A stretch of DNA of 64,000 nucleotides from Clostridiales bacterium (GCA_024684435.1 JAIKWV010000033.1:1-64000); one strand, 5' to 3'; counted from the stretch's first letter, positions 16,234-26,330 are shown. Numbers and translations: made by a program. Notes: generated by a model from the sequence alone, not told the origin.

Positions 16234-17589
16234 TTGAAAGAGGAAAGAAAGGCAGGAAGCAAAGATCGTTCAAATTCATTTTTCAGAAGAAATAACTACA
16301 GGAATCTGATAATCCTGCTGCTTATAATATTGACGATTTTTGTGACTGTGTTTGTAATATCCTATACTTGGGTAAAAAACAAACTTGATAAAATAAATAT
16401 TGACAGTGGTTTTGATTTCTCCAATCAGGATGATATTCTGCCTACGGAGGAGCCTGATCCGGATTTCCAGGCTATGCATGATATCGACGATGCAAGCTCT
16501 CTTACGGAGTTCCTCAAAGAGTGGGCAAACAACGGCGGAGAAAAGATGTACAGTAAAGACGTCCTGAACATTCTGCTTTGCGGCGTTGACAGCGCTGACG
16601 GGACAATATCCGGAGGCCGTTCGGACGCCATGATAATGGTGTCGATCAACAAAAATACGAAGAAGATCACCATGGTGTCCTTTTTCCGCGACAGCTATAC
16701 CTATATGAATATCAACGGGAAGGAAAGGTACTATAAGGTCAACGGCGCATATAACTGGGGCGGTCCGGCAACTCTTGTAAAGATACTTGAGGATAATTAT
16801 AAGATCAGGATCGACTACTATATATCTGTGGACTTCGTTACCTTCCCCAAGCTTATAGACGCTTTGGGCGGAGTGGAGCTTGAGGTCAAGGAATATGAGG
16901 CAAAGTATATCGACAGAACTACCCATACCATGACCCGAAAATTCCCATATGGCAGCAATGTCAGGATCTACGGTAAAGAGGCTCTTGTATACAGCCGTAT
17001 ACGTCACTGTGATTCAGACAGCGATATCAGCAGGACGCGCCGTCACAGGAATCTTATCTCCGCTATAATCAAGAGCGCCAAAGGCGCGTCGCTGGGTCAG
17101 ATAAACAATGCCCTTGACCAGACCCTTGGTTATGTCAGAACAAACATGAAGAGGAATGAGATACTTTCCTATGTGACCCAGGCGTTGACCCAAAAATGGA
17201 TGGACTATGAGATAGTCGGTATGACCATGCCGGATGTTGAAACCGGAGGAACAGGCGTTTCGGCTACGATAAATAAAGAGTTTGTGTGGATCGTCGATTA
17301 TTCCCGCGCCGCTCAGGATCTTCAGAATGCGATTTACGGCAAAACAAATATAGAGCTTGACAATAACAGCGAACGCAAGAGATATATCAATTCTCTTTTC
17401 AATAATACCGATTCATCAAGCAGCAAAAAGAAGAAAGAGGAAACAACGACAGAGCCTGTGACCAAAAGGAGAAGCAGACTGTTCTGGAATCCGGAAGACC
17501 CGGATGATGAGGAACCCGATGAAATTGACACACAGGACAGCGATGAGAGGGAGACCTTTTACGAAGAAGCGAATGACAATTTTGATTAA
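16234..17589 (+). CDS. LytR-CpsA-Psr (LCP) family cell-wall ligase
   Basis: Predicted to transfer polymers from undecaprenyl pyrophosphate onto peptidoglycan, outside the membrane. 451 aa: a basic N-terminus, one membrane anchor (about residues 27-49) and an LCP domain (about 105-320). Family motifs are LNILLCGVD, GGRSDAMIMV and SFFRDSY, which hold the Arg and Asp residues that bind the pyrophosphate. The C-terminal 80 residues are a Thr/Ser/Lys then Asp/Glu-rich tail. The TTG start has an AGGTGGG site. It lies far from the polysaccharide locus at 46-62 kb but could attach that polymer (inference). The threonine-rich lipoprotein gene follows. Confidence 0.92.
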   Translation: MKEERKAGSKDRSNSFFRRNNYRNLIILLLIILTIFVTVFVISYTWVKNKLDKINIDSGFDFSNQDDILPTEEPDPDFQAMHDIDDASSLTEFLKEWANNGGEKMYSKDVLNILLCGVDSADGTISGGRSDAMIMVSINKNTKKITMVSFFRDSYTYMNINGKERYYKVNGAYNWGGPATLVKILEDNYKIRIDYYISVDFVTFPKLIDALGGVELEVKEYEAKYIDRTTHTMTRKFPYGSNVRIYGKEALVYSRIRHCDSDSDISRTRRHRNLISAIIKSAKGASLGQINNALDQTLGYVRTNMKRNEILSYVTQALTQKWMDYEIVGMTMPDVETGGTGVSATINKEFVWIVDYSRAAQDLQNAIYGKTNIELDNNSERKRYINSLFNNTDSSSSKKKKEETTTEPVTKRRSRLFWNPEDPDDEEPDEIDTQDSDERETFYEEANDNFD

Positions 17590-17623
17590 GGCGGCATATA
17601 AAAAAAGATAGGAGAAAACTAAA

Positions 17624-18259
17624 ATGAAAAAGTATTTTTGTCTGGTATTGATCTTATTTGTTCTGGTCTTCTGCTTTGCTGCGTGTAAGGCTAAGGACAA
17701 TGGGACAAAGGAAACCGAAACCGAAACGAACGATATCCTTACCGAAGTATTGACGGAGACCCGAGTAGTACCTGTTACTGAGCCCGGCGGAGTTATAGTC
17801 GTGGACGATGACGGTAACGCGGTCACGCAGGTGATAAGTGTGCCTGTGACAGAGGTCGTTACAAACAAAAACGGCGAAACCGTTACCAATTCACAGGGCG
17901 AGCCTGAGACTCAAAACGTTACGGTAGAAGCCGGAAAGAACAGCGGAACAGGAACAGCCGCACAGTCCGCCAATGCAACGACCACAGGTAAGGCGCAGGA
18001 AAGCAAACCGACAACAACGACAAAGCAGGGAAACAGTGGCAGTAAGCCTACCACAACAAGCGCTCCCACCACAAAAGCTCCCGACAATACCTCGGGAAAT
18101 ACCACAACGACAAAGATCGAAACGACCACCGAATCACCGGTCTCAAGCGCAACCACGACCACCGCTCCTGCTTCGAGCGATGAAACAACGACGTTCAACC
18201 CCGAATTTGAACAACCCGGCTTTGATGTGGGCGATGAGCTCGATCCTTTTGCAAATTGA
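17624..18259 (+). CDS. Threonine-rich predicted lipoprotein
   Basis: 211 aa, no known domain. Residues 1-21 form a lipoprotein signal with lipobox FAAC. The next 80 residues mix Thr, Glu and Val (TETETND, VTEVVTN), and residues about 105-195 are almost only Thr, Ser, Pro, Ala and Lys. It therefore looks like a disordered wall-spanning stalk without a head. The last 25 residues are acidic (FEQPGFDVGDELDPF). It starts 34 bases after the LCP gene with an AGGAG site and probably shares its transcript. A scaffold or spacer role is only a guess. Confidence 0.75.
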   Translation: MKKYFCLVLILFVLVFCFAACKAKDNGTKETETETNDILTEVLTETRVVPVTEPGGVIVVDDDGNAVTQVISVPVTEVVTNKNGETVTNSQGEPETQNVTVEAGKNSGTGTAAQSANATTTGKAQESKPTTTTKQGNSGSKPTTTSAPTTKAPDNTSGNTTTTKIETTTESPVSSATTTTAPASSDETTTFNPEFEQPGFDVGDELDPFAN

Positions 18260-18279
18260 TAAACATAATAAAAAAGCAG

Positions 18280-18320
18280 TTGATCGGCAGCAACGTTTAT
18301 GTTTGTTGCCGATCGTTTCG
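18280..18320 (+). terminator. Terminator of LCP-lipoprotein unit (TTGATCGGC family)
   Basis: GATCGGCAGCAAC pairs with GTTTGTTGCCGATC, one G-U pair, 10-base loop, followed by a loose T-tract. The lead-in is GCAGTTGATC. It is the best-preserved of the three TTGATCGGC hairpins. Confidence 0.7.
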
Positions 18321-18410
18321 CTTTGTATAAATATATTAAAAAATACAGATAAAAAATATAAACATATGAAAATTCAGCCGTATTATTTGAAGAATATCTG
18401 AATATTACAG

Positions 18411-19214
18411 CTATGAGAGGGCAATGTCCAGCAGCATCATTGCCGAAAATCCGAACAGGGTGAAAAGCGCCATCAGATCCTTCCTGCCGTTGGTTTGACT
18501 TTCCGGTATAAGCTCTTCCACCACCACATAGATCATGGCTCCCGCGGCAAAGGCAAGCAGATATGGAAGCATGAATCTTACCCACAGGACCAGGATCGAG
18601 CCCAGCACCCCTGCTATGGGTTCAACTATTCCGCTGAGCTGACCGTAAAAGAACGCCCTGGGGCGGGAATATCCTTCGCGCATTAAAGGCAGGCTTACCG
18701 CGGTGCCCTCCGGAAAATTTTGCAGTCCTATGCCCAGAGCAAGCAGACAGGCGCCCGCAAGGGTGGCTCCCTTTAGACCGTATTTGAGGGAGCCGAAGGC
18801 GACGCCCACAGCCATGCCTTCCGGGATGTTGTGGAGGGTTATGGAAAATATCAACAGCATACAGCGCCGTTTGCTGCCGGAATTTTCGGCGTATCCCTTT
18901 GATCGTTCAAGGCGCGAAAACAATTTGTCGCCGCAGAACAGCAGTATTCCGCCGCTTAAAAATCCCGATAATAAAACGAAAACGGTGTTCATATTCAGGC
19001 TTTGGGACATTTCCGCCGCGGGAGAAAGCAGGGACCAGAACGAGGCGGATATCATTACTCCGGCAGAAAAACCAAGCATGGCGTCAAGGACGTTTTTATT
19101 TACCTTTTTGAATAAAAACACTATTCCCGCGCCGAATGCGGTCACCGCCCAAGTGAAGATCGTTGCAATTAAAGCCTGAACGGTGTGGGGGAGACTGTAT
19201 AAAAAAGCACTCAA
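18411..19214 (-). CDS. ZIP-family divalent metal transporter
   Basis: Predicted importer of zinc or another divalent metal. 267 aa from the chosen start, eight hydrophobic spans. The two metal-site helices are present: LHNIPEGMAVGVAFG in span 4 and GLQNFPEGTAVSLPL in span 5, both with the family His/Asn-X3-Glu pattern. The loop between spans 3 and 4 is short and basic (SGSKRRC). The TTG at 19214 is preferred because GGAGGTG lies just upstream. An ATG at 19253 is in frame but overlaps a likely -10 box (19252-19257). The gene is alone, with no visible metal-regulator gene beside it. Confidence 0.9.
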   Translation of the reverse strand: MSAFLYSLPHTVQALIATIFTWAVTAFGAGIVFLFKKVNKNVLDAMLGFSAGVMISASFWSLLSPAAEMSQSLNMNTVFVLLSGFLSGGILLFCGDKLFSRLERSKGYAENSGSKRRCMLLIFSITLHNIPEGMAVGVAFGSLKYGLKGATLAGACLLALGIGLQNFPEGTAVSLPLMREGYSRPRAFFYGQLSGIVEPIAGVLGSILVLWVRFMLPYLLAFAAGAMIYVVVEELIPESQTNGRKDLMALFTLFGFSAMMLLDIALS

Positions 19215-19251
19215 AAAAGCACCTCCGGGGTTTAGGTTTATTTTTATTCCC

Positions 19252-19281
19252 ATTATATGAAAGAACCGCCGGACAGTGAAA
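19252..19281 (-). promoter_or_regulatory. Likely promoter of the ZIP transporter gene
   Basis: On the minus strand TTTCAC (19281-19276) and TATAAT (19257-19252) are 18 bases apart. The -10 box contains the ATG that would be the alternative start, which favours the TTG start at 19214. Confidence 0.45.
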
Positions 19282-19496
19282 TATTGCGCCTGTACCCATG
19301 CAAAATTCCGATAGTTTTCGGCTGTTTCTGTGTTTTTTTATTTAAATCACGGTCAGAATCGTTTATTGTACAAAATTTATATGCAGAAATTTACAGGGAT
19401 TTTTTGTACAATATGCATTACAGTGATAAATTTGCGATGAAATCAGATAAAACTTTGTGCAAAACTAACAAACTTTTAAAAATAATAAAAAAATGC
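19282..19496. other. Gene-free AT-rich stretch between ZIP gene and S10 promoter
   Basis: No coding potential is seen. It contains two identical palindromic octamers TTGTACAA at 19366-19373 and 19404-19411, each followed shortly by ATGCA. They could be paired operator half-sites for either flanking gene, but this is unproven. Confidence 0.4.
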
Positions 19497-19525
19497 TTGC
19501 CTATATATATATAATATGTTAACAT
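19497..19525 (+). promoter_or_regulatory. Promoter of the S10-spc-alpha operon
   Basis: TTGCCT at 19497-19502 and TAACAT at 19520-19525 are spaced by 17 bases, with a TG motif at 19517-19518 making an extended -10. Transcription would start near 19532, about 340 bases before rpsJ. Confidence 0.55.
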
Positions 19526-19531
19526 ATTCGG

Positions 19532-19870
19532 GCACGTGGTAAAAACACGTGGGTAGAGATATGCGTTGACGCGGGAGGTGGCTGCCCTTTGAGGCAGGAA
19601 ATTTCCGCTGAGTATGTCCGATTTTAAACCGGGCGAAACTAACATCTGTTATTTCGGCGGGGCTGCCTCCCTTGCGGTTCCGTTGAGAGCAGAAGTGTGC
19701 AAATTTGTTGTTTTGCGCTCCCCGGAAATAAAGAAGATTTCCGGTTTTTTTAATCGGAATGATGCGAACACCCGGGGTAGTGTAAAGAACTTTGCAATGC
19801 CCGCCAAATTTCAACAGGAGCGTTGGTTCCAATGTGCAAACGCTCCAAATCAAAGAAAGGCGTGAATTAA
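19532..19870 (+). promoter_or_regulatory. Structured leader of the S10 operon with attenuator-like terminator
   Basis: The 340-base leader has no gene. The segment GGGAGGTGGCT (19573-19583) can pair with GGCTGCCTCCC (19661-19671) in an 11-base helix enclosing the middle of the leader. A terminator-like hairpin follows at 19722-19751. The segment ATTTCCG at 19601-19607 is complementary to the 5' arm of that terminator (19723-19729), a possible antiterminator. This layout fits autoregulation by a ribosomal protein, but which one is not clear. Confidence 0.55.
19722..19751 (+). terminator. Attenuator-like terminator ahead of rpsJ
   Basis: CCGGAAAT and ATTTCCGG form a perfect 8-base stem with a 7-base loop, followed by seven T. 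No promoter is obvious between it and rpsJ, so ribosomal protein synthesis would depend on read-through. Confidence 0.8.
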
Positions 19871-20182
19871 ATGGCAGTTAAGGGAAAAATCAGAATCAGA
19901 CTTAAGGGCTACGATCACAACCTCGTAGACAAGGCGGCGGAAAAGATCGTCGAGACAGCAAAGCGCACAGGCGCTCAGGTTTCCGGTCCCGTGCCCCTTC
20001 CCACAGAGAAGGAGATCGTTACGATCCTTCGTGCTGTACACAAGGACAAGGATTCCCGCGAACAGTTTGAGCAGCGTACACACAAAAGGCTGATAGACAT
20101 TCTCAGACCCTCTGCAAAAACAGTTGAGGCTCTGTCAGGTCTGGAGCTTCCCGCAGGCGTTGAAATAGAGATTAAGCTTTAA
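19871..20182 (+). CDS. rpsJ: 30S ribosomal protein S10
   Basis: 103 aa, full length. Part of the 30S head; also the NusE partner of NusB in transcription antitermination. It has the usual core [20 protein letters not shown] and the [10 protein letters not shown] loop. First gene of the S10 operon; GAAAGG site before the ATG. The 115-base gap to rplC is larger than elsewhere in the operon. Confidence 0.98.
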   Translation: MAVKGKIRIRLKGYDHNLVDKAAEKIVETAKRTGAQVSGPVPLPTEKEIVTILRAVHKDKDSREQFEQRTHKRLIDILRPSAKTVEALSGLELPAGVEIEIKL

Positions 20183-20297
20183 TTTCTATTACATTATATA
20201 TACGGTGCCTACCACACCGATTGTAATGCAACACCGCAGGTCAAGTTGATCGAAAACTTACGGTCAACCAATAACCTATGAAGGAGGAAAAGGTTAA

Positions 20298-20930
20298 ATG
20301 AAAAAAGGTCTAATCGGTAAGAAAATCGGCATGACACAGATCTTCGACGAAAAGGGAAACGTTATTCCCGTAACAGTGGTTGAAGCTGGTCCCTGTCCGG
20401 TGGTAATGAAGAAGACGATCGAAAACGACGGCTACGAGGCTGTTCAGATCGGATTCGGTGATGTTAAGGTTCAGCGTGTGAACAAGCCCATGAAGGGTCA
20501 CTTCGGCAAAGCCGACGTAGCTCCCAAAAAGTCACTCAGAGAGTTCAGACTTGATTCCATCAGCGAGCTTAACGTAGGCGACATTCTCAAGGCTGACATC
20601 TTTGCAGTGGGCGACAAGGTCGATGTTGTCGGTACAAGCAAAGGTAAGGGAACAGCCGGTTCTATCAAGAGATGGAACTTTGCCAGACTCAAGGAATCAC
20701 ACGGTACAGGCCCCGTCGCAAGACATGCAGGCTCATTGGGCGCATGTAGTGACCCGTCAAGAGTTTACAAGGGAAAGAAACTTGCAGGTCATCTTGGCCA
20801 TGAGCGCGTAACTATCAAGAATTTAAACGTTGTCAAGGTTGACGCAGAAAACAACCTTATCGCTATAAAGGGAGCCATTCCGGGTCCCAAGGGCGGATTG
20901 GTTCTGATCTCTGACAGTGTTAAAGCGTAA
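20298..20930 (+). CDS. rplC: 50S ribosomal protein L3
   Basis: 210 aa. Early assembly protein of the 50S subunit near the peptidyl-transferase centre. It begins [16 protein letters not shown] and contains the loop [14 protein letters not shown] and [17 protein letters not shown]. The loop glutamine that is methylated in E. coli L3 (GSIGQNQTPG) is not present here. Strong AAGGAGG site. A CGGTG/CACACCG hairpin lies in the gap upstream. Confidence 0.98.
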   Translation: MKKGLIGKKIGMTQIFDEKGNVIPVTVVEAGPCPVVMKKTIENDGYEAVQIGFGDVKVQRVNKPMKGHFGKADVAPKKSLREFRLDSISELNVGDILKADIFAVGDKVDVVGTSKGKGTAGSIKRWNFARLKESHGTGPVARHAGSLGACSDPSRVYKGKKLAGHLGHERVTIKNLNVVKVDAENNLIAIKGAIPGPKGGLVLISDSVKA

Positions 20931-20947
20931 GAAAGGAGTAGAATAGT

Positions 20948-21571
20948 ATGCCAAACGTATCAGTATTTGACGTAACAGGCAAAAAGGTCTCTGATATAGA
21001 CCTTGCAGAAGAGATTTTCGGCATCGAGCCCAACGTAGCGGCAATGCACCTGTGTGTAGTCAACTACCTCGCAAATCAGCGTCAGGGTACTCAGTCTACC
21101 CTTACACGCGGCGAAGTCAGCGGAGGTGGCAAGAAGCCCTGGAAGCAGAAGGGCACAGGCCATGCAAGACAAGGCTCAACCAGATCTCCCCAGTGGACAC
21201 ACGGCGGTATCGCCCACGGTCCCAAGCCCCGTAAGTACGGTTTTTCGATCAACAAGAAAGTCAGAAGACTTGCTATGAAGTCAGCGCTTTCTTCAAAGGT
21301 TGCCGATGAAGAGATTATAGTTCTCGATGAGCTTTCACTTGAGGCAATCAAGACCAAAGAAGTAGTCAAGGTTTTAAACGCCCTTGAAACCGGCAAGAAG
21401 ACACTTATCGTTCTCCCCGAGAAGAACGACGTGATCTACAGAAGCGCAAGAAACATCGCGGGCGTCAAGACTACTCTCGTTTCCACTCTTAATGTTTACG
21501 ATATCCTCAACTGCGATACATTACTCGTATTAAAGGATGCCGTCAGCAAGATCGAGGAGGTATATGCATGA
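20948..21571 (+). CDS. rplD: 50S ribosomal protein L4
   Basis: 207 aa. Lines the upper exit tunnel; in some bacteria it represses its own operon. The tunnel loop [20 protein letters not shown] is intact, with the globular part after it. The stop overlaps the rplW start (ATGA), implying translational coupling. It is a candidate ligand for the leader upstream of rpsJ, though this is only by analogy with enterobacteria. Confidence 0.98.
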   Translation: MPNVSVFDVTGKKVSDIDLAEEIFGIEPNVAAMHLCVVNYLANQRQGTQSTLTRGEVSGGGKKPWKQKGTGHARQGSTRSPQWTHGGIAHGPKPRKYGFSINKKVRRLAMKSALSSKVADEEIIVLDELSLEAIKTKEVVKVLNALETGKKTLIVLPEKNDVIYRSARNIAGVKTTLVSTLNVYDILNCDTLLVLKDAVSKIEEVYA

Positions 21572-21864
21572 ATAAGATAGCACAGGATATCATCCTCCGC
21601 CCCATCATTACAGAGGAGAGCATGGCAGGCATAGCCGACAAGAAGTACACCTTCAAGGTCGCTAAGGACGCCAACAAGGCAGAAATCGCTGCCGCGGTAG
21701 AGAAGCTCTTCGATGTTAAGGTATCTAAGGTAAATACAATAAATGTTAAAGGTAAGCTTCGCAGATACGGCAGATTTGAGGGCTATAAGGCTTCATGGAA
21801 AAAGGCTGTCGTTACCCTTACAGAGAGTTCCAAGAACATTGAGTTCTTCGACGGTATGATGTAA
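21568..21864 (+). CDS. rplW: 50S ribosomal protein L23
   Basis: 98 aa. Sits at the tunnel exit and docks SRP and trigger factor. Typical start ([13 protein letters not shown]) and the [20 protein letters not shown] core. It overlaps rplD by four bases, so the two are coupled. Confidence 0.97.
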   Translation: MNKIAQDIILRPIITEESMAGIADKKYTFKVAKDANKAEIAAAVEKLFDVKVSKVNTINVKGKLRRYGRFEGYKASWKKAVVTLTESSKNIEFFDGMM

Positions 21865-21933
21865 TTATTACTTTGGCGGCGAGGTATGGAGGCTGACATC
21901 TCCGCAAAGCTGCCATAGAGGAGAGTGAATAAA

Positions 21934-22767
21934 GTGTCAATCAATTTCTATAACCCGACGACAAACGGCAGACGTAATATGTCGGTTACAGATTTCTCGG
22001 GTCTTTCAAAGACAGCACCCGAAAGAAGCCTTCTGGTTTCACTTAATAAGAAGTCCGGTCGTAACAGCTACGGCAGGATCACAGTTCGTCATCGCGGCGG
22101 CGGAAACCGCAGGAAGTACCGTATAATCGACTTCAAGCGCGATAAGAGAGACGTAGAGGCGACAGTCGCTACGATCGAGTACGATCCCAACCGTTCAGCG
22201 CACATCGCTCTGCTTAAGTACGCAGACGGCGAGAAGAGATACATCCTCGCTCCCGCAGGTCTTTCAGTAGGCGATACAGTAGTAGCCGGCACCACAGCGG
22301 ACATCAAGCCCGGCAACGCGCTTCCCCTTGTCAATATGCCCACCGGTACTATAGTTCACAACGTTGAGCTTTATCCCGGCAGAGGCGGACAGCTCGCAAG
22401 AGCAGCCGGCAACTCGGCACAGCTTATGGCTAAGGAAGGCGCCTACGCCCTTCTTCGTTTGCCTTCAGGCGAGCTGAGAAACGTTCCCATGGAGTGCATG
22501 GCAACAGTCGGCCAGGTCGGCAACGTGGATCACGAGAACGTCAAGATCGGTAAGGCAGGACGTAAACGCCACATGGGTTGGAGACCTACAGTAAGAGGTT
22601 CGGTCATGAACCCCTGCGACCACCCCCACGGCGGCGGCGAGGGCAAGAGCCCCATCGGTCGTCCCGGTCCTGTTACCCCATGGGGTAAGCCTGCTCTCGG
22701 TTATAAGACCCGCGACAAGAAGAAACATTCAGATAAGATGATAGTAAAGCGCCGTAACGGCAAATAA
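21934..22767 (+). CDS. rplB: 50S ribosomal protein L2
   Basis: 277 aa. Core 50S protein required for subunit joining and peptidyl transfer. The C-terminal segment [13 protein letters not shown], with the conserved His at the catalytic centre, is present. The start is the second of two in-frame GTG codons (21934), because the GAGGAG site is properly spaced to it and too close to the first (21925). Confidence 0.97.
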   Translation: MSINFYNPTTNGRRNMSVTDFSGLSKTAPERSLLVSLNKKSGRNSYGRITVRHRGGGNRRKYRIIDFKRDKRDVEATVATIEYDPNRSAHIALLKYADGEKRYILAPAGLSVGDTVVAGTTADIKPGNALPLVNMPTGTIVHNVELYPGRGGQLARAAGNSAQLMAKEGAYALLRLPSGELRNVPMECMATVGQVGNVDHENVKIGKAGRKRHMGWRPTVRGSVMNPCDHPHGGGEGKSPIGRPGPVTPWGKPALGYKTRDKKKHSDKMIVKRRNGK

Positions 22768-22785
22768 TGAAAGGAGCAGATAAAT

Positions 22786-23067
22786 ATGGGCAGAAGCGTT
22801 AAAAAAGGTCCTTTCGTGCAGCCCAAGCTGCTCGAAAGAGTCGTGGAAATGAACAAGACAGGCAACAAGTCAGTGCTTAAGACCTGGAGCCGCAGTTCAA
22901 CGATTTTCCCCGAATTCGTTGGTCATACATTTGCAGTCCATGACGGACGCAAGCACGTTCCCGTATATGTCACAGAGGACATGGTGGGACATAAACTCGG
23001 AGAGTTTGCACCTACACGCACCTTCAAAGGTCACGCAGGTTCAAAGACCTCCAATACCGGTAAATAA
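22786..23067 (+). CDS. rpsS: 30S ribosomal protein S19
   Basis: 93 aa. Binds 16S rRNA in the 30S head with S13. Has the usual [15 protein letters not shown] start and [29 protein letters not shown] site, 18 bases after rplB. Confidence 0.98.
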   Translation: MGRSVKKGPFVQPKLLERVVEMNKTGNKSVLKTWSRSSTIFPEFVGHTFAVHDGRKHVPVYVTEDMVGHKLGEFAPTRTFKGHAGSKTSNTGK

Positions 23068-23091
23068 TCAGTCGAAAGGAGTGTATAACTA

Positions 23092-23436
23092 ATGCAGGAA
23101 GTACAAGCAACGGCAAAAGCCACATATTTACGAATTGCACCCCGCAAGGTTCAGATCGTGCTTGATCTCATTCGCAATAAGCCTGCTGATGAAGCATTGG
23201 CAATTCTGAAATACACGCCCAAGGCTGCGTGTGAACCGTTACTCAAGCTTTTAAAATCAGCAATGGCAAACGCTGAAAACAATTTCAACATGGACGTTAC
23301 CCGCCTTTATGTTGCTGAATGCAACGTTGGTCAGGGACCTACCCTCAAGCGTACAAGACCCAGAGCACAGGGCAGAGCGTTCAGAATAAACAAAAAGACT
23401 TCGCACATTACCCTTGTGCTTAAGGAAAAAGAATGA
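23092..23436 (+). CDS. rplV: 50S ribosomal protein L22
   Basis: 114 aa. Lines the exit tunnel with L4. Contains [16 protein letters not shown] and the tunnel hairpin [23 protein letters not shown] site. Confidence 0.98.
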   Translation: MQEVQATAKATYLRIAPRKVQIVLDLIRNKPADEALAILKYTPKAACEPLLKLLKSAMANAENNFNMDVTRLYVAECNVGQGPTLKRTRPRAQGRAFRINKKTSHITLVLKEKE

Positions 23437-23455
23437 GTGAGGAGGAGGTAAAGTA

Positions 23456-24124
23456 ATGGGACAGAAAGTTAATCCGACCGGTCTGAGAACCGGTGTCATT
23501 AAAAATTGGGAATCCGTTTGGTATGCCAATGCCAACACCTTCGCCGACACACTCGTTGAGGACTATGAGCTTCGTGAGTATCTCTTAAAGGTACTTGCTC
23601 CGGCAGGAGTTCCCAAGGTCGAAATTGAGCGCGACTCAAAGCGTATTTACATCAACATCCACTGCGCAAAGCCCGGTATGGTTATCGGACGCGGCGGCGC
23701 TGAGATCGAAAAGCTCAAGAAGATCTGCGAAAAGAAGTTAGGCGGCAAAGAAGTCAATCTCAATATCATTGAGATCAAGCAGCCCGATCTCAACGCTCAG
23801 CTCGTAGCAGAGAGCATCGCAGCGCAGCTTGAAAGACGTGTGTCTTTCCGCAGAGCCCTTAAGCAGGCTATAGGCCGCGCAATGAAGCTCGGCGCAAGAG
23901 GTATCAAAACTCAGGTTTCCGGCAGACTCGGCGGCGCAGAAATTGCCCGTACAGAGCATTATCATGAAGGTACAATCCCGCTGCAGACGATCCGTGCAGA
24001 TATCGACTACGGTTTCGCAGAGGCAAAGACAACTTACGGCCGTATCGGCGTAAAGGTCTGGATCTACAAAGGCGAAGTCCTTCATGACAGCCGTAAGCCC
24101 GGTAGGGAAGGAGGCAGACGCTGA
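23456..24124 (+). CDS. rpsC: 30S ribosomal protein S3
   Basis: 222 aa. mRNA entry-site protein with a KH domain ([14 protein letters not shown]) and a C-terminal S3 domain ([14 protein letters not shown]). The C-terminus is short and basic. Its stop TGA overlaps the rplP start by one base (TGATG). Confidence 0.98.
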   Translation: MGQKVNPTGLRTGVIKNWESVWYANANTFADTLVEDYELREYLLKVLAPAGVPKVEIERDSKRIYINIHCAKPGMVIGRGGAEIEKLKKICEKKLGGKEVNLNIIEIKQPDLNAQLVAESIAAQLERRVSFRRALKQAIGRAMKLGARGIKTQVSGRLGGAEIARTEHYHEGTIPLQTIRADIDYGFAEAKTTYGRIGVKVWIYKGEVLHDSRKPGREGGRR

Positions 24125-24549
24125 TGTTATTACCTAAGCGTGTTAAATACCGCAGAGTCCAGAGAGGTCGTCTGACCGGTAAGGCATCCCGCGGTACAGA
24201 AGTCAACTACGGCGATTACGGTCTTGTGGCTCTTGAGCCCGCATGGATAACATCCAACCAGATCGAAGCAGCCCGTATTGCCATGACCCGTTACATTAAG
24301 CGTGGCGGTCAGGTATGGATAAAGATTTTCCCCGACAAGCCTATCACAGAGAAGCCTGCCGAGACCCGAATGGGTTCAGGTAAAGGTTCACCTGAGTATT
24401 GGGTAGCCGTTGTTAAGCCCGGCAGAGTCATGTTTGAGATCGCCGGTGTTGAGAAGGAGCTGGCGGCAGAGGCTATGCGTCTTGCAGCCAACAAGCTCCC
24501 GATAAAATGCAAATTTGTATCTAAGGAAGAAATGGGTGGTGAGCAATAA
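24124..24549 (+). CDS. rplP: 50S ribosomal protein L16
   Basis: 141 aa. Positions tRNA in the A and P sites. Starts [16 protein letters not shown] and has [19 protein letters not shown]. Coupled to rpsC and rpmC by one-base overlaps. Confidence 0.98.
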   Translation: MLLPKRVKYRRVQRGRLTGKASRGTEVNYGDYGLVALEPAWITSNQIEAARIAMTRYIKRGGQVWIKIFPDKPITEKPAETRMGSGKGSPEYWVAVVKPGRVMFEIAGVEKELAAEAMRLAANKLPIKCKFVSKEEMGGEQ

Positions 24550-24752
24550 TGAAAGCCAGTGAAATCAGAAAACTTTCCGCTAAAGAGCTGGATGCTAAGC
24601 TGCTTGAGTTGAAGGATGAGCTTTTTAAACTGCGCTTCCAGCAGGCCATCAACCAGCTTGACAACCCAATGCGAATCAGTGCCGTTAAGAAAGATATCGC
24701 AAGAGTCCTGACAGTTCAGCGCGATATCGAATTACACGGTACCAACTCGTAA
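24549..24752 (+). CDS. rpmC: 50S ribosomal protein L29
   Basis: 67 aa, two-helix protein at the tunnel exit. Core [20 protein letters not shown] is typical. Start overlaps the rplP stop (TAATG). Confidence 0.97.
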   Translation: MKASEIRKLSAKELDAKLLELKDELFKLRFQQAINQLDNPMRISAVKKDIARVLTVQRDIELHGTNS

Positions 24753-24772
24753 GGAAAGGGGAGACCAGTGCA

Positions 24773-25030
24773 ATGAGCGAAAGAAATCTCAGAAAAACCA
24801 GAGTAGGTTTTGTAACAAGCGATAAGATGGATAAGACAGTAGTCGTTTCCGTCAAGGATAGGGTAAAGCATCCGCTTTACAAGAAGATCGTGAACCGTAC
24901 CGTTAAGCTTAAGGCTCATGACGAAAATAATGAGTGCGGCATCGGCGATCGTGTATTGGTTATGGAAACACGTCCTTTGTCCAAGGACAAGAGATGGCGT
25001 GTTGTCGAAATTATCGAGAAAGCCAAATAA
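24773..25030 (+). CDS. rpsQ: 30S ribosomal protein S17
   Basis: 85 aa, OB-fold protein binding helix 11 of 16S rRNA. Contains [20 protein letters not shown] and [20 protein letters not shown]. Site AAGGAAAGGGGAG lies upstream. Confidence 0.98.
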   Translation: MSERNLRKTRVGFVTSDKMDKTVVVSVKDRVKHPLYKKIVNRTVKLKAHDENNECGIGDRVLVMETRPLSKDKRWRVVEIIEKAK

Positions 25031-25059
25031 TTTGGTGAAGTTGTGAGGAGGCAAACACT

Positions 25060-25428
25060 GTGATACAGCAACAGAGTTACCTCAAGGTTGCCGACAACAC
25101 CGGTGCGAAGGAGATCATGTGCATCCGCGTACTCGGAGGTTCCGGCAGGAGGTATGCCAATATCGGCGACGTCGTTGTTGCTTCTGTTAAGAAAGCGGCA
25201 CCCGGCGGAGTTGTTAAAAAAGGTGAAGTAGTAAAGGCAGTTATTGTTCGTACTGCCAGCGGTTTACGCCGCGACGACGGCACATATATTCGCTTTGACG
25301 AGAATGCGGCCGTTCTTATTAAAGACGACAAGAATCCCAGAGGTACACGTATTTTTGGACCTGTAGCCAGAGAGCTTCGTGAGAAGGATTACCTTAAGAT
25401 CCTCTCTCTTGCTCCCGAAGTGCTTTAA
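25060..25428 (+). CDS. rplN: 50S ribosomal protein L14
   Basis: 122 aa, subunit-interface protein and partner of the silencing factor RsfS in other bacteria. Starts [18 protein letters not shown] from a GTG codon with GAGGAGG upstream, and ends ILSLAPEVL. Full length. Confidence 0.98.
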   Translation: MIQQQSYLKVADNTGAKEIMCIRVLGGSGRRYANIGDVVVASVKKAAPGGVVKKGEVVKAVIVRTASGLRRDDGTYIRFDENAAVLIKDDKNPRGTRIFGPVARELREKDYLKILSLAPEVL

Positions 25429-25444
25429 TGGGAGGTGCACTGCA

Positions 25445-25774
25445 ATGAGTAATAAAGTACACGTAAAAACAGGCGATGAGGTTATCGTTATCAACGGTAA
25501 GTATCGCGGCACAAGAGGCAAGGTCATGCAGGTAAGCCCCAAGGAAGGCAAAGTTATCGTTGAGGGCGTCAACATCGTGACCAAGCACGTAAAGCCCCGT
25601 CAGATGGGTGAGCCCGGCGGTCTTATCAAGGCTGAGAGCGCGCTCTATGCGGATAAAGTCCAGCTGGTATGTCCCAAATGCGGACGTCCCACAAGGACTG
25701 GCAGCAAGATCAACGCAAAAGGCAAGAAAGTACGCACTTGCAAAAAGAGCGATTGCCAAGCAGAATTTGAATAA
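25445..25774 (+). CDS. rplX: 50S ribosomal protein L24
   Basis: 109 aa. Assembly initiator with a KOW motif (VKTGDEVIVINGKYRGTRG). The C-terminal part carries CPKCGRPTR and CKKSDC, a zinc-ribbon-like cysteine pattern. The start at 25445 follows GGGAGGTG; an in-frame extension into rplN is not coding for L24. Confidence 0.97.
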   Translation: MSNKVHVKTGDEVIVINGKYRGTRGKVMQVSPKEGKVIVEGVNIVTKHVKPRQMGEPGGLIKAESALYADKVQLVCPKCGRPTRTGSKINAKGKKVRTCKKSDCQAEFE

Positions 25775-25790
25775 GGGAGGAACATGACAG

Positions 25791-26330
25791 ATGGCAAGAT
25801 TAAAAGATACTTATGTTAATGAAGTCGCACCTGCTCTTATGAAGAAATTCCAGTATAAGAGTGTCATGCAAATCCCGAAGCTTGAGAAGGTAGTTATCAA
25901 CGTAGGCTGCGGCGAAGCAAGAGATAACCCGAAGGTTATGGACGCTATCGTTTCCGATCTTATGCAGATCACAGGTCAGAAGCCTGTTCTGTGTAAGGCA
26001 AAGAAGTCAGTTGCTAACTTTAAGCTCCGTGAAGGAATGACGATCGGTGCAAAGGTCACTCTCCGCGGTGACAGAATGTACGAGTTTATCGACAGATTCT
26101 TCAACATGGCGCTTCCCCGAGTAAGAGACTTCCGCGGAATAAATCCCGATTCCTTCGACGGCAGAGGAAACTACTGCATGGGCGTTAAGGAACAGCTTAT
26201 ATTCCCCGAGATCGATTACGATAAGATCGATAAGGTCCGTGGCATGGATATATGCTTTGTCACGACAGCAACCAAGGACGAAGAAGCCCGTGAGCTTTTA
26301 GCACTTATGGGCGCTCCGTTTGCAAGATAA
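25791..26330 (+). CDS. rplE: 50S ribosomal protein L5
   Basis: 179 aa. Central protuberance protein binding 5S rRNA. Contains [26 protein letters not shown] and [16 protein letters not shown] site 9 bases or so before the ATG. Confidence 0.98.
   Translation: MARLKDTYVNEVAPALMKKFQYKSVMQIPKLEKVVINVGCGEARDNPKVMDAIVSDLMQITGQKPVLCKAKKSVANFKLREGMTIGAKVTLRGDRMYEFIDRFFNMALPRVRDFRGINPDSFDGRGNYCMGVKEQLIFPEIDYDKIDKVRGMDICFVTTATKDEEARELLALMGAPFAR

Noticed and set aside
20183..20297. Independent promoter or riboswitch before rplC
   Set aside because: A small CGGTG hairpin is present but no -35/-10 pair or known switch; it may simply be a spacer.
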